DNA from: Bolinopsis microptera
Lineage: Eukaryota > Ctenophora > Tentaculata > Lobata > Bolinopsidae
Assembly: GCF_026151205.1 (NCBI RefSeq)
Contig: NC_087073.1
Coordinates: 12,803,578-12,867,577, forward strand
DNA: 64,000 bases
Direction: 5' to 3'
Positions 42,591-52,651 of the stretch are shown here, one piece after another. The position numbers were made by a program, and so were the translations under genes. The notes beneath the pieces were generated by a model, which saw only the letters and a program-made list of their open reading frames with translations, was not told the origin of the DNA and ran no database searches. Position 1 is the first letter of the stretch, and every line of letters starts with the position of its first letter.

Positions 42591-43264
42591 TACAATTACA
42601 ATTTAAGTAAAATACAATTTTTATTTTCCACAGAAGAATCAATACATATTAAATTATAAATATCAGATAATTCCATTAATAATCATTAAAAGTTGCTTTG
42701 TCATTTGTAAAATCAAAAACGAAAAGCCGTACGCTGAACGCGCGCGGCATTTTTTCTGCAGCTGCCTAGCTTGTAGCCGCTAACATCAAAGCCGCCGCGC
42801 GTGCCTAGTGCTGGGGTGCATTCTCATTGACAATTAAACTTGGTCAAAGATATTTATATACAATTCCTAAATTAAATCAATAATCATGTTAATATGAGTA
42901 TTCAACACTACTCGACAACAAATATTTGCCGGCCCATCGACGATTCAGTCGCCGAAACAAAAATCAAATGTTTGCTTTTTCGTTTCGGGAACTGTTTGAA
43001 CTCAGTATATACTATATCCGACTAATCATACTTTGTAATGGTTAAAAAACAAAGTAAAAAGATTTTCCTCGATGGGCCGGCATTCGCAACCGTGAAACGT
43101 TTTGAGTACGACAAACGATGACACCACCACCATAACTGATGTGACAAAGTAATCATGTCTTGCCCCTATTTTGAAGAACTATACCTCTATTAGAATACTA
43201 TGTAACTTTATCATCAAAAAGATTTCGATAAACTAGTTATTTTTCCAGCAAGGAGCTAACAGAG
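42591..43264. other. Non-coding stretch with CG-rich patch and truncated repeat unit
   Basis: A patch of GCGCGCGGC / GCCGCCGCGCG inverted words lies at about 42738-42800. A truncated fourth copy of the upstream tandem unit sits at 43133-43200. Confidence 0.5.
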
Positions 43265-44185
43265 TTATAATAATTAAATGGTTGTGACGAAATTACCCTA
43301 TTTTGACCATTTTGCGGTAGTTTAATTGTGACACTGTTAACATATTGCCACCTGATAATGATTTATGAGACTGGTGCATGGTAATAGCAGTGTTGTTTGA
43401 TCCATAGTACGTAATATAAGGGGTTTAAGCTGTTATATCATTATTTGTTCAATTCCACACATGTTCAGATATCATTAAGAATATGTGAAAAAGTAAACTT
43501 GTTTGTGCCTTCTGTGTTTTAATTCCTTACGACTATATGATATAACTAGTGTAACCCGTGCCTTCGGCCGGGACTTTACTGTCACAGTTGCAATGTAAAA
43601 GTATACAACCGCATTATATATTTAATATTTGATATCACGCATAACGCTGTCTTATGAAAGTATGAAATCTCCCTACAGTTGAAACAAAGCGGCCGCAAGA
43701 GTGAGCTCTAAGCTTATAGTATTATTTATAATAATTAAATGGTTGTGACGAAATTACCCTATTTTGACCATTTTGCGGTAGTTTAATTGTGACACTGTTA
43801 ACATATTGCCACCTGATAATGATTTATGAGACTGGTGCATGGTAATAGCAGTGTTGTTTGATCCATAGTACGTAATATAAGGGGTTTAAGCTGTTATATC
43901 ATTATTTGTTCAATTCCACACATGTTCAGATATCATTAAGAATATGTGAAAAAGTAAACTTGTTTGTGCCTTCTGTGTTTTAATTCCTTACGACTATATG
44001 ATATAACTAGTGTAACCCGTGCCTTCGGCCGGGACTTTACTGTCACAGTTGCAATGTAAAAGTATACAACCGCATTATATATTTAATATTTGATATCACG
44101 CATAACGCTGTCTTATGAAAGTATGAAATCTCCCTACAGTTGAAACAAAGCGGCCGCAAGAGTGAGCTCTAAGCTTATAGTATTA
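43265..44185. repeat. 460-bp tandem duplication, two near-identical copies
   Basis: 43265-43724 and 43726-44185 match base for base as far as I can compare them (offset 461). This indicates a very recent duplication or an assembly artefact. Each copy contains the CTAGTGTAACCCG start module of the interspersed repeat seen at 30612. Confidence 0.92.
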
Positions 44186-44460
44186 CGTGGGGCTAAACTA
44201 ATTACGGTACATGTTATCCTCCTCGTTCTCTCTCCCATCCATTTATGTCACATTGCTGGAACAAAATCATCAATTAAACCACTTACCACCGGCCGATTTT
44301 TATAAAATTTGCTTATGGGCTTCGTCAGAGTTTTGTCAGCACTATACCGAAAAAACCAGTCCCGTAACTATTACCGTTTTTTTTGTATAACCGTTCGGAA
44401 ATTAAACACACACAGACACACAGACACACAGACACACACACATTCTGGTGTTATTAAGTT
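43549..44460. mobile_element. Interspersed repeat 'CTAGTGTAACCCGG', copy 2
   Basis: Same start hairpin and same end block as 30612-31370: ACCACCGGCCGATTTTTA, the AGAGTTTTGTCAGCACTATACC segment (shortened here to its shared core), a CACAGACACA microsatellite, and ATTCTGGTGTTATTAAG. Its 5' part is duplicated by the 460-bp tandem event. The 82-codon plus frame at 44309-44557 is accidental. Confidence 0.6.
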
Positions 44461-45835
44461 GATAACAATTCCTAGCACTTCCAGACCATCAAATCAACCT
44501 ACACTTCTCAGCATTGCTCATCAGGGTGCCCTAAACATTCTTCACATATTTTCTTAAATGTGTGACAGAGTAAACCTGAGTGCACCATCTAACGAAAAAA
44601 TTCGTCAAATATGTAGGTAATGGTCATATGTACCCATCCAATCAACTGGACACTCAAAAATTTGGTCAAAAAGAGCAGCAAGGGGTCCATATTTACTCTG
44701 TCCGTCACATGTTTATAGCGTGACAATGTAACCATTTCTGTGCCGGCCGTATTTAAGCGATATCTTATCATCTGATTAAGATATCGTTATGTGACAAAGT
44801 TAGCCTAGAGGATGAGACGATTAGTCTAACCATCAAGGGTTTGTGTAATTTCATAGTGTGACAAAGTCAACTACACTGTGCCTTTTAATAGGGTTACTTA
44901 TATTTACGATATCCTCAAACTCAAATGAACGTGTCCATATACTAAATGGTTTTTATTAAACAATCTTAATGTATATTTGATTGACGATGTAAACCCTTCC
45001 TAGCTCGGCGCGACCCAGTGGTGCATCTCACCGATCTACGGCGAGAAGCATTATGGATGCGCGCGCGACCCAGTAGTGCATCGCGCTACAAAATGTATAT
45101 ATATGATGTATATTAAAATTATTTGATGTAACCATTTTGTTGACCATTAATAATGATTCGGCCCGGCGCGCGCTACTTAGTAGCTCGTGCCATCGAGAAG
45201 AAAGCGGCGCGCGCTACTTCGAAGAAATTTAGACGAGTAACATCCGTCAACCATTTTGTTAACCTTTGTTAAATTATTTAGCACGCTTGTTACATGTCGC
45301 AGCTCGAAATGACTTTGTTGCTTCATTTTCTACACTATATCAATTTTAATAGGTTTGTTCAAAGGTTTGTCTAATTAAAGATTTTTTATTAGCATGATCA
45401 ATAATGCTTGTAGTTTTATTATTATACAACCTACTAAACCAAAATAAAACGCGCGCGCGCGCCGATTAGGACTCGTAGACTAATACTTGAAACAAATATT
45501 TTACGAGGATCATCCGTTAACATAACGCCATTTCAGGAACCAAAAATATTATGTATGACGTAATTTTTTTTATTTTTATTTGAAAATTCAATTAATTATT
45601 ATATATACAAATCAAGCGTTACATTTCAGCCATGCAAAATTACAATGACATATTTTAATATTCTAATTGAAAAATGGTGCTGCAATATAAGTTGCTTAAT
45701 GTTTGGCCGGATGACAACTAACTAAAAGAAAAAAATAAACTTGATTACATAATAATTAATTCGGCTGAACCAACACATAGCAAAAGCCACATTAACGTTG
45801 GGGCCGTCAAAAACTTTGTAGCGCGATGCACTATA
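44461..45835. other. Non-coding region with CG-rich repeat blocks
   Basis: GTGACA(A/G)AGT-AAC words recur near 44568, 44793 and 44857. CG-rich blocks include GGCCCGGCGCGCGCTACTT at about 45160 (also at 46167), AAGCGGCGCGCGCTACTTCG at about 45202 (also at 46217) and an alternating CG run at 45450-45462. Fragments TGCATCTCACCGAT and GTAGTGCATCGCGCTACAAA near 45020-45090 have complements near 45815 and 46285. No coding exon is recognised. Confidence 0.55.
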
Positions 45836-46083
45836 CAGGGGGGTCTGAAACCAGGTTTTCGATCAAATGCTGCCATTTGTAGTCAAATGTCGCCAACGGT
45901 TGCTCTCGTCTAATGAAATCGCTGCATGCATTTTGCAAGTTAGTATGCACAATTGAATTACATATATTCATATGCGAGCTTGGCTTACATAATGCAGCGA
46001 TTTCATTGGACGAGAGCAACTTTTGGCGACGTTTGACTACATATGGCAGCGTTTGATCGAAAACCTGGTTTCAGCTCCCCCTG
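45836..46083. mobile_element. 248-bp MITE with TIRs of about 92 bp
   Basis: It starts CAGGGGGGTCTGAAACCAGG and ends with the near-complement CCTGGTTTCAGCTCCCCCTG. Pairing extends through ATGCTGCCAT, GTCGCCAA and GAAATCGCTGCAT at about 90 percent identity. The loop is about 65 bp, and there is no coding frame. It sits inside the CG-rich repeat block whose two halves (45150-45240 and 46155-46270) flank it. Confidence 0.82.
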
Positions 46084-46917
46084 TGACTACTGAACCGCGC
46101 CGCGCATCAAATAATTCTTCTTGGTAAATCGGTTGCTCATGGTTAGTTGACCATTGTTAATGGTCTGGCCCGGCGCGCGCTACTTCGTAGCACTTGCCGT
46201 CGGGCCATTTCGAGAAGAAAGCGGCGCGCGCTACTTCGAAGAAATTTAGACGAGTAACATCCGTCAACATGGTTAGGTGAAGTAAATCGGTGAGATGCAC
46301 TACTGGGCCTCTCCGCGAGCTGCAAATGATTGAAATCTTGCTATAACCAGAGCCCTATCGCTTGCGGTACGCGTAGATTCATGGCTATGTGAAATTGACA
46401 TCGTGAATCAAAATCAAACGCAAATCAATGAATTTTATTAAATTAATATAAGCACCTTTTACAGCTCCAATAGCTGCGCGTCGTTAAAATGGCACTGCAC
46501 TAAAAAGAAACACAAAAATAATTTCAAAAAATATAACAAAATTGGTACATAAATGTGGATTATCGTGGGGAGGTGAGGTACATTTGTTTACTTTAAAACA
46601 AGCTTTTTATTGTTGTGCATAAATGCATAAAATAATCTTACTACAGCACGATAATTCAAAGATAGTCAAACCTTTATTTATTTTGCCCTATTTGTTAGGT
46701 CATTCAATTTAGATGTGATCGTGTGATTTGAAACTTTCGTAAAATAATACAGAATTATAGAACAAGTAAAGGGAACTTTGACTGTACCATATGGTTGGAG
46801 AAACCAGTAACAACATCCATGGTAGAATACGTGTGCTGTGGACTCTTACTCTAACCCCATAAAATGTACTGAAGTCACGATCGAGGTACTGAGAAGAGGA
46901 AGTTGACTGCTGGTAGT

Positions 46918-47795
46918 GTAGGGACTACGGGTGGAAGATGAATTATTGATATTCCAACAGCATCTTGTTCCCTGCATTGTGCTGATTCCGGGAAGCATTT
47001 TGTTTACGCTCTCATCATTCTGTAGGATGAGATATCGTTCATTTAAAATTGGGTAATTATAGGCCTGTCAAGGATTTCAGCCTAATTAAGAGCTGATCAA
47101 TTGCAGCTAGTTGTGCCATATAAGGGATAACTGAGGTCACGTGACATTCAGTCCTATCACGTGACCGCTAATCCTATCACGTGACCTTGATTCGTAAAGC
47201 CTCGGGCACGTGATCACATTCGTAACGTGTCGTATGCCGACGTCACCAGAGCTGAAGCTACTTGATCAGGCCTTATATGGAATAATATCGTGTATCGGGT
47301 GTAATTGGACCCAATTAGAGCAGCTGAGCGCTCAATTATAGCAGCATCTGGTACCACCTTCTGAAACCCAGCAGACAGCTGGCCCAGAGAATCGAAATTA
47401 GAAGGATTTTTTATTGATGGAAATCGAAGCGGAAACCTTGTGACCCTATGTTTTCGATGACGCCGAACAAGATTAAACAGGTTATAATTGTCCTACTATC
47501 GTGTAAATTGCTCTAAAACGTGATTGAAATTGTAATGATGCTATCAATTGTAATACAGTTTTTACATTAAGCTGAACGGCTGGCATTCCTGGGCCGCACT
47601 CATCCCAGATTGTCATTCCGCCGCAGCTTCAATTTATCTGGATATTACAGCCTGGGGTCCCCAGGTAACGACTGAAACCGCTATATCTGCCTAATCTCAG
47701 CGATTGTAGATAACGAAGCCTGTGATCCGCACATCAGGTATTGACCACATTGAACGGGCTTGAATCGAACAAGCCGTGTTATTAATATTAAAGAT
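46918..47795. repeat. Long inverted repeat, left arm (about 880 bp)
   Basis: From the GTAGGGACTACGGGTGG outer end to the GGGCTTGAAT-GAAC inner end, the arm is the inverted counterpart of 56105-56986 with few differences. One difference is a 16-bp loss at about 47241 relative to the right arm, beside CGTATGCCGAC. The arm carries four CACGTG palindromes (47138-47143, 47158-47163, 47178-47183, 47207-47212), a target for bHLH factors. It lies directly upstream of the small plus-strand gene, so it may act as its promoter. Confidence 0.9.
47137..47213. promoter_or_regulatory. Cluster of four CACGTG (E-box) motifs
   Basis: Four CACGTG hexamers within 77 bp, three of them in a TCACGTGAC context separated by about 20 bp, roughly two helical turns. 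The mirror cluster in the right arm (about 56694-56767) preserves the spacing. E-boxes of this kind bind bHLH-zip factors such as MITF/TFE, USF or MYC families. Regulatory function is inferred from clustering only. Confidence 0.5.
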
Positions 47796-48037
47796 ATTAA
47801 TACCAAAAATCGTATTACTAGATTACCTTCTTGTCATTTGTGCGAAGTGCGTACTCTTTATACTGCAGTTTGAAGTGCATTACAGAGTTAATGTTATGTG
47901 TATTATACAGTTACAGTTATGTAACTGTTGCACACAGTAAAACTTACTGCGATCGCGCTGATAAGAAGTGAACTGATAAGAGTCGAGTAAAATTGCAACG
48001 TTTCCTAACACCCGATCTAAAATATTTGCTTGAAGAG

Positions 48038-48667
48038 ATGTCAAACAGGCAGCTTATAGAGCTAGAGCAGAAGGGCATGAACCGGACAATACGCCCGAAT
48101 GGAAAACCGCGGATATTTTGCAAGCCAGAGATTAACAGAAATGCAAAATCGTACCTTGACCTTGTCATTTACAACACTGACATCGAGGATAAAGATCCGG
48201 TGAGAAAGACTAAGTCTTTCAAACCGTACCATTTATTTGGTCTCTGTTACAAAACTGTGTGCAGTAAGTTCATTCCAAATTGTATTTACTATGACGTAAC
48301 TATTAATATTATATTATTGTATTAATAAAGTTATTGACATACGTTTGTATTCAAAGCTATAAGGTCAAAGTGAAAACAATACGGATGGTATTGAATTTAA
48401 AAAGGAAAGTTTATGATAACAAGTTATATTTCAGAAGAGTTGAAGTGGGCTGCAGTCACTATTCCATCGGTAGTAAGGGTGCATCCCTCTGATCCTGATC
48501 AATTCGACAGGTTTATAGAATCACCTTTGGTGACGAAATATCCCTGCCACCAGCAAGCAGTCGAAAGAGCGGTGGCACTGATGACAGAATCAAAGCTGAA
48601 GTGTGCTAACAAAGACATGAAAGCAGGACACCACATTGTTGTCAATGAAACAAGAAATTTTCAATGA
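48038..48667 (+). CDS. Small two-exon protein, uncharacterised, element-associated
   Basis: Exon 48038-48263 ends at a strong GTAAGTT donor in phase 1. Exon 48435-48667 follows TATATTTCAG and restores the frame. The joined product is about 152 residues and starts MSNRQLIELEQKGMNR; an in-frame stop lies upstream at 47966-47968, and no earlier in-frame ATG exists. The second half contains ESPLVTKYPCHQQAVERAVALMTES. I associate the 'PCHxQAVERxVxLVTEAS' signature from memory with uncharacterised proteins that recur in multiple copies in invertebrate genomes, often near mobile DNA. The tail after that motif is short and ends in NETRNFQ beside a 19-bp tandem repeat, so the C-terminus may be truncated. 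It sits between the left inverted arm and the LINE. Function unknown; 5' exons may be missing. Confidence 0.55.
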
Positions 48668-48952
48668 AACAAGAAATTTAATTTTAGCACATTTTACAGA
48701 ATAAAAAGATGTCAAACAATTCATAAAATATAATGCCCATTTGGTGTATGACTTTTTGTCCTTGACTGCTAGTTTGGTTTTGGAAGGACAGGTAACTAAC
48801 GGGGCAAGGAATGCGCGTGCCTGAAAGCTTTTGCACACACCGAAACGCTAGTTCAGTTAGGTTTTTAGAGACAGGGCTCATTTTAGGACTAGAAGAAATT
48901 TGTTAGTAGACATTAGGGGTTCTGTTTATAGTTGTTACTATAGGTTGCAGTC
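48658..48952. repeat. 300-bp direct repeat, copy 1
   Basis: It covers the end of the small gene and its 3' flank, and recurs in the same orientation at 57175-57483 with about 95 percent identity and a few short indels. Together the copies bracket the LINE and the right inverted arm. Confidence 0.9.
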
Positions 48953-49277
48953 TTGTTGTGACAAAAAGTCTACACTAAAACATGCTTTAGTTTATATTGT
49001 GTGGTTCAAGGATATAAAATGTGGCTTCAAGGTGTATATTAAAGAGCTTGCGAAAGATTATGGCCTTTGTATCAATGGTTATAATAAGCTATAAATATCT
49101 TAAACTATACAGTGCTAATTAAAAATTTCTTTATACTTCATTCTCAGATTAGATTTAAAAATTCAAAAAATATACATTTATTTTATTAATACCTTCTCAC
49201 ACATTCTTTACTCACAGGACAAGACTTGGAAAACAGTAGCCTAGAGGAATTTAATTGAGATGTGTGTGAACAGCCAG

Positions 49278-52200
49278 TTATAATGTTTGGAAAATAATAT
49301 TTGTGCAGTCAAAATCTTTCACGGTCCAATCAAGCAGGGCGTGGTTATGCTGATTGGCTAATAGCGCACTTTTAAGTTTTCCTCGCAAGCACATTACACT
49401 AGTAGTAAAGTCAGTCATTCTGAACTTTGGGGTTAAAATGTTAAAAATTTTGGTTGACCTAGTGTTGTGGTTGTCAGGTGGGTCTACCTGACAGATAAGA
49501 AGGCAGGGTTTCCTCGACGAACATGTGTAACCCTCATATAGGGATATTGGAGCACGGAATTTCATTATCTTGTAGAGCTCGAGGTAACTGTGGTATGTAT
49601 AGAGATTTTGTATAGCTAGAATATTATTATGCTTGAATATCGGTTTGGTGTGTTCTTTTATGAAAAATTTTTGGTCAAGTTTCTGGTGTCCTATAGGCCT
49701 AGTACGTGCACAAGTCTTAAACTTATCAAGGTACGCCAGCCTATCACCAAATAGTACTCTGAGACAGTACTTCTGAGCAGTAAATATTGAGCTTATACGT
49801 TGCTTAGCTGCCCCACCCCATACAGATATACAGTAGGAAAGATGTGATTCGAACAGAGTATAATATAATTGTTGATGTAGAAATTCTGGAAGGGAGCAGC
49901 GAAGTCTACATAAAGTGGATGTGGAATGATTTAGGGTTCGCTTAAGAGCTTTAATGTGATCTTCCCATGATAGGTTCTCGTCAATTATAACACCCAGAAA
50001 TTTTGCGGATGAAACCTTTTTGATTGGATAGTTGTCTATTGTTAGTACAGGTTCAGGGTGTGATAAAATCTCTGACTTAGAACCTGCCATGTTGGGTTTG
50101 AAGTGTATGTAGCAGCACTTGGACATATTTATATGTAACTTATTCGCTCTCATATAAGACTGTAATGATGACAAAAGCTCATTTCCTCGTTCATATGCCT
50201 CACGTTTTGTTTTGCCGACAACAAATATATTAGTATCATCAGCAAAGGTAACAAATGATCCTAGTTTAGAACTGTTTGTGATGTCGTTCATATAAAGAAG
50301 AAATAGGAGAGGTCCAAGAATTGAACCCTGTGGGACACCAAATTGAATAGATAGGGTATCTGATTTTTCTCCTACAACTTCAGTGTATTGTTGTCTGTTT
50401 GTTAAGTAGCTTTTTATGAGGTTATTTGCAACTCCTCTCACTCCACATCCCTCTAATTTTATAAGAAGTGTTGAATGATCGATGGTGTCAAAAGCTTTGC
50501 TAAGGTCAATGAATATTCCTAAAACATGATTCTTAAGTTTAAGAGATTTCGTAATTAAATCTACAGAGTAATTGACTGCATGAGATGTAGAGTGAGATTT
50601 CCTAAATCCAAACTGTGTCTTCGATATTACTCCCTGGGAGCTAACAAATCCGTATATTCTAGAATATATGAGCTTTTCAAAGATCTTACCGAAGACGGAC
50701 AGTGTGGAGATAGGACGGTAGTTCTCGATTTCTTCTGGGTTACCTCTCTTATATACAGGTGTTATTTTACCAGTTTTCAGGACATCAGGAAATATACCTT
50801 GGGTCATAAGGATATTGAAGTAGTTCGATAATACAGGTGCAATTACATGAGATGACTTTTTTATTACACTTATGGGAATGTCACTGGCTTTACCATTTTC
50901 GAACTCTCTTATGATTTTCAATATTTCGTTCGAGGAGCAATCTTCTAACCTAATATTTTTTTCATTTCTTGGGTTCAGGAAGTCATAGAAAGTTTTCATG
51001 GGTAATATAGGCAGGCCATTAGATAGATTATTCAGTGTCTCATTCAGCTTTGGTGCAATAGAGACAAACCAAGCATTGAATCCATTAGCAATTGCTCTTC
51101 TATCAACTATTCTTTGGTTATCAATGATAAATGGGGGCTTGGTTTGCCTCTTCTTTTTGCCTCTGAGTTCGTTAATAATTTGCCAAGTTTTCTTGCTGTT
51201 TTCACAGTTGTTTAGAATTTCGTTACAGTAATGCCAACGTTTGGCAGCTTTAATGATAGCTTTGAGCATCCTACGATAATCGCTAAATACTTGGTATAGC
51301 AAGATATTACCACCAGGGTTCTTATTGGTAACGGTGTCAGACCACTCCTTACGTAGTTCATGCTTTCTTTCTACAGACTGGATGATACTGTCTGTAATCC
51401 ATGGGTTAAGTTTGGGAGTTCTTTTTGTCACTTTCGGTACCTCCAGTTTGCAGTGTTTGTCAAGTGTCTGGTCAAAACATGCCGTAAACTCATCAAATTT
51501 TGTTGAAGGAGTGAGCTGGTTTACCTTTACCTCAAGTTCAGTTACAAAGCTTTTCAATTTGGAACTTGAGTAATCATAATAGCGGACATGTTTCTGAGGC
51601 TCTGTACTGCGAGGGGTCTCTACTGAAGTGAAGGTAAATATAGGGGCATGCTCACCAAGCCGTTCTTCAATAACACCTGATAAGACTATATTCTCAATTT
51701 TATTTGTTAAAATGTTATCGATGCAGGAACTTTTACAGTTTTGACGAAAATGTGTTGCAATGGAGATAGTCGGGTAAAAGCCGTTTCTGTATAAAGTATC
51801 CTCAAAGAGCTGGGAACTGGTAGAAATATTAAGTATGTTTGAGTTAAAGTCTCCCAACAAATTGACAGTTTTCCCATTTAGCTGCTTTGCAAGTAGTTCC
51901 AGGGTTTCACAAAAGCTATCAAAGCAGCCATTAGGGGGTCGGTAAATGACTCCATGAACAATTTTGCTGCCTGCACTATCTGTGGTTTCAACAAAGAGGC
52001 TCTCAATATTTGTAGTACAGTGTGATACGTTTTCTAAGACCACCGTATTTAAATGGTCAGATACATAGAGTGCAACACCTGTGCCTTTTTTCTTACCTGC
52101 CAATGTTTCTTGATAGAATCCTGTGTATGATGGAATTTGGTACAGGCCCTGCTGTGCAGGATCAGTATTGGTTTCAGCAAGACCAATCATATCAAACGAG

Positions 52201-52643
52201 TGCCCTATACTTTTGAGTTCAATTAGGAAGCTATCAAAGTTAGATGCGTTTCCATCTATATTGTAGAATAAAGTTGATAACATAGATTTTTTTGAGGAAT
52301 TGAGCTGCTTGATTGCATTTAAGAACTCGAGTTTAGAGTAGCGACGGCAACGTTCAAGTACAAGGGCATATGATGCAATTAAGGCATCTTCCTGGTTTCT
52401 ATTATCATAGAATCTATCAGAACCTATAGATTCCTCATCAGATGGAAATGGGCAGTACCGTTCCTCTGCAGAACTGGCACACTTGCAGCACATCCATAGT
52501 CCATTTTTGCATGAGTATTTAGCTGATTTGAAACACTTAGTATGGATGGCATTATTACAGTTTTCACACTCTAGTAAAGGTTGTCCGATGTTAATAGATC
52601 TACTACATGGCTCACACACATCTTTAATCATTTTCATAATCAT
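49278..52643 (-). CDS. CR1-like LINE ORF2: PHD finger, AP endonuclease, reverse transcriptase
   Basis: 1121 residues, uninterrupted. An N-terminal PHD-like finger has C10/C13, C26/C29, H34/C37 and C52/C55. The AP endonuclease spans about residues 120-340: FYNIDG with N128, LAET with E157, YRPP 234-237, GDFN 264-267, IDN 308-310 and EHAP with H332. The reverse transcriptase spans about 620-900: FIDLSKAFDT 711-720, GVPQGSILGPLLF 769-781 and FADDTN 800-805, the catalytic Asp pair being 802-803. The C-terminal region (about 900-1121) has the WGG/LRVLFG segment usual for CR1/L2. The protein would nick target DNA and prime reverse transcription of the element RNA there. All key catalytic residues are present. 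The start is the ATG five bases after the ORF1 stop; ATGs at codons 3 and 5 are alternatives. Antisense frames within it are shadows. Confidence 0.95.
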   Translation of the reverse strand: MIMKMIKDVCEPCSRSINIGQPLLECENCNNAIHTKCFKSAKYSCKNGLWMCCKCASSAEERYCPFPSDEESIGSDRFYDNRNQEDALIASYALVLERCRRYSKLEFLNAIKQLNSSKKSMLSTLFYNIDGNASNFDSFLIELKSIGHSFDMIGLAETNTDPAQQGLYQIPSYTGFYQETLAGKKKGTGVALYVSDHLNTVVLENVSHCTTNIESLFVETTDSAGSKIVHGVIYRPPNGCFDSFCETLELLAKQLNGKTVNLLGDFNSNILNISTSSQLFEDTLYRNGFYPTISIATHFRQNCKSSCIDNILTNKIENIVLSGVIEERLGEHAPIFTFTSVETPRSTEPQKHVRYYDYSSSKLKSFVTELEVKVNQLTPSTKFDEFTACFDQTLDKHCKLEVPKVTKRTPKLNPWITDSIIQSVERKHELRKEWSDTVTNKNPGGNILLYQVFSDYRRMLKAIIKAAKRWHYCNEILNNCENSKKTWQIINELRGKKKRQTKPPFIIDNQRIVDRRAIANGFNAWFVSIAPKLNETLNNLSNGLPILPMKTFYDFLNPRNEKNIRLEDCSSNEILKIIREFENGKASDIPISVIKKSSHVIAPVLSNYFNILMTQGIFPDVLKTGKITPVYKRGNPEEIENYRPISTLSVFGKIFEKLIYSRIYGFVSSQGVISKTQFGFRKSHSTSHAVNYSVDLITKSLKLKNHVLGIFIDLSKAFDTIDHSTLLIKLEGCGVRGVANNLIKSYLTNRQQYTEVVGEKSDTLSIQFGVPQGSILGPLLFLLYMNDITNSSKLGSFVTFADDTNIFVVGKTKREAYERGNELLSSLQSYMRANKLHINMSKCCYIHFKPNMAGSKSEILSHPEPVLTIDNYPIKKVSSAKFLGVIIDENLSWEDHIKALKRTLNHSTSTLCRLRCSLPEFLHQQLYYTLFESHLSYCISVWGGAAKQRISSIFTAQKYCLRVLFGDRLAYLDKFKTCARTRPIGHQKLDQKFFIKEHTKPIFKHNNILAIQNLYTYHSYLELYKIMKFRAPISLYEGYTCSSRKPCLLICQVDPPDNHNTRSTKIFNILTPKFRMTDFTTSVMCLRGKLKSALLANQHNHALLDWTVKDFDCTNIIFQTL

Positions 52644-52651
52644 TTTTACTA
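52644..52651 (-). promoter_or_regulatory. ORF1 stop / ORF2 start junction (TAGTAAAAATG)
   Basis: On the minus strand the ORF1 stop TAG is followed by TAAAA and then the ORF2 ATG (52643-52641). Close spacing without overlap suggests that ORF2 is translated by termination-reinitiation after ORF1, as proposed for several two-ORF LINEs. The link to translation is inferred. Confidence 0.5.

Noticed and set aside
45831-46325. Minus-strand frames in the CG-rich block as genes
   Set aside because: One runs across a MITE and its TIRs, the other across repeated CG-rich words. No protein motif in either.
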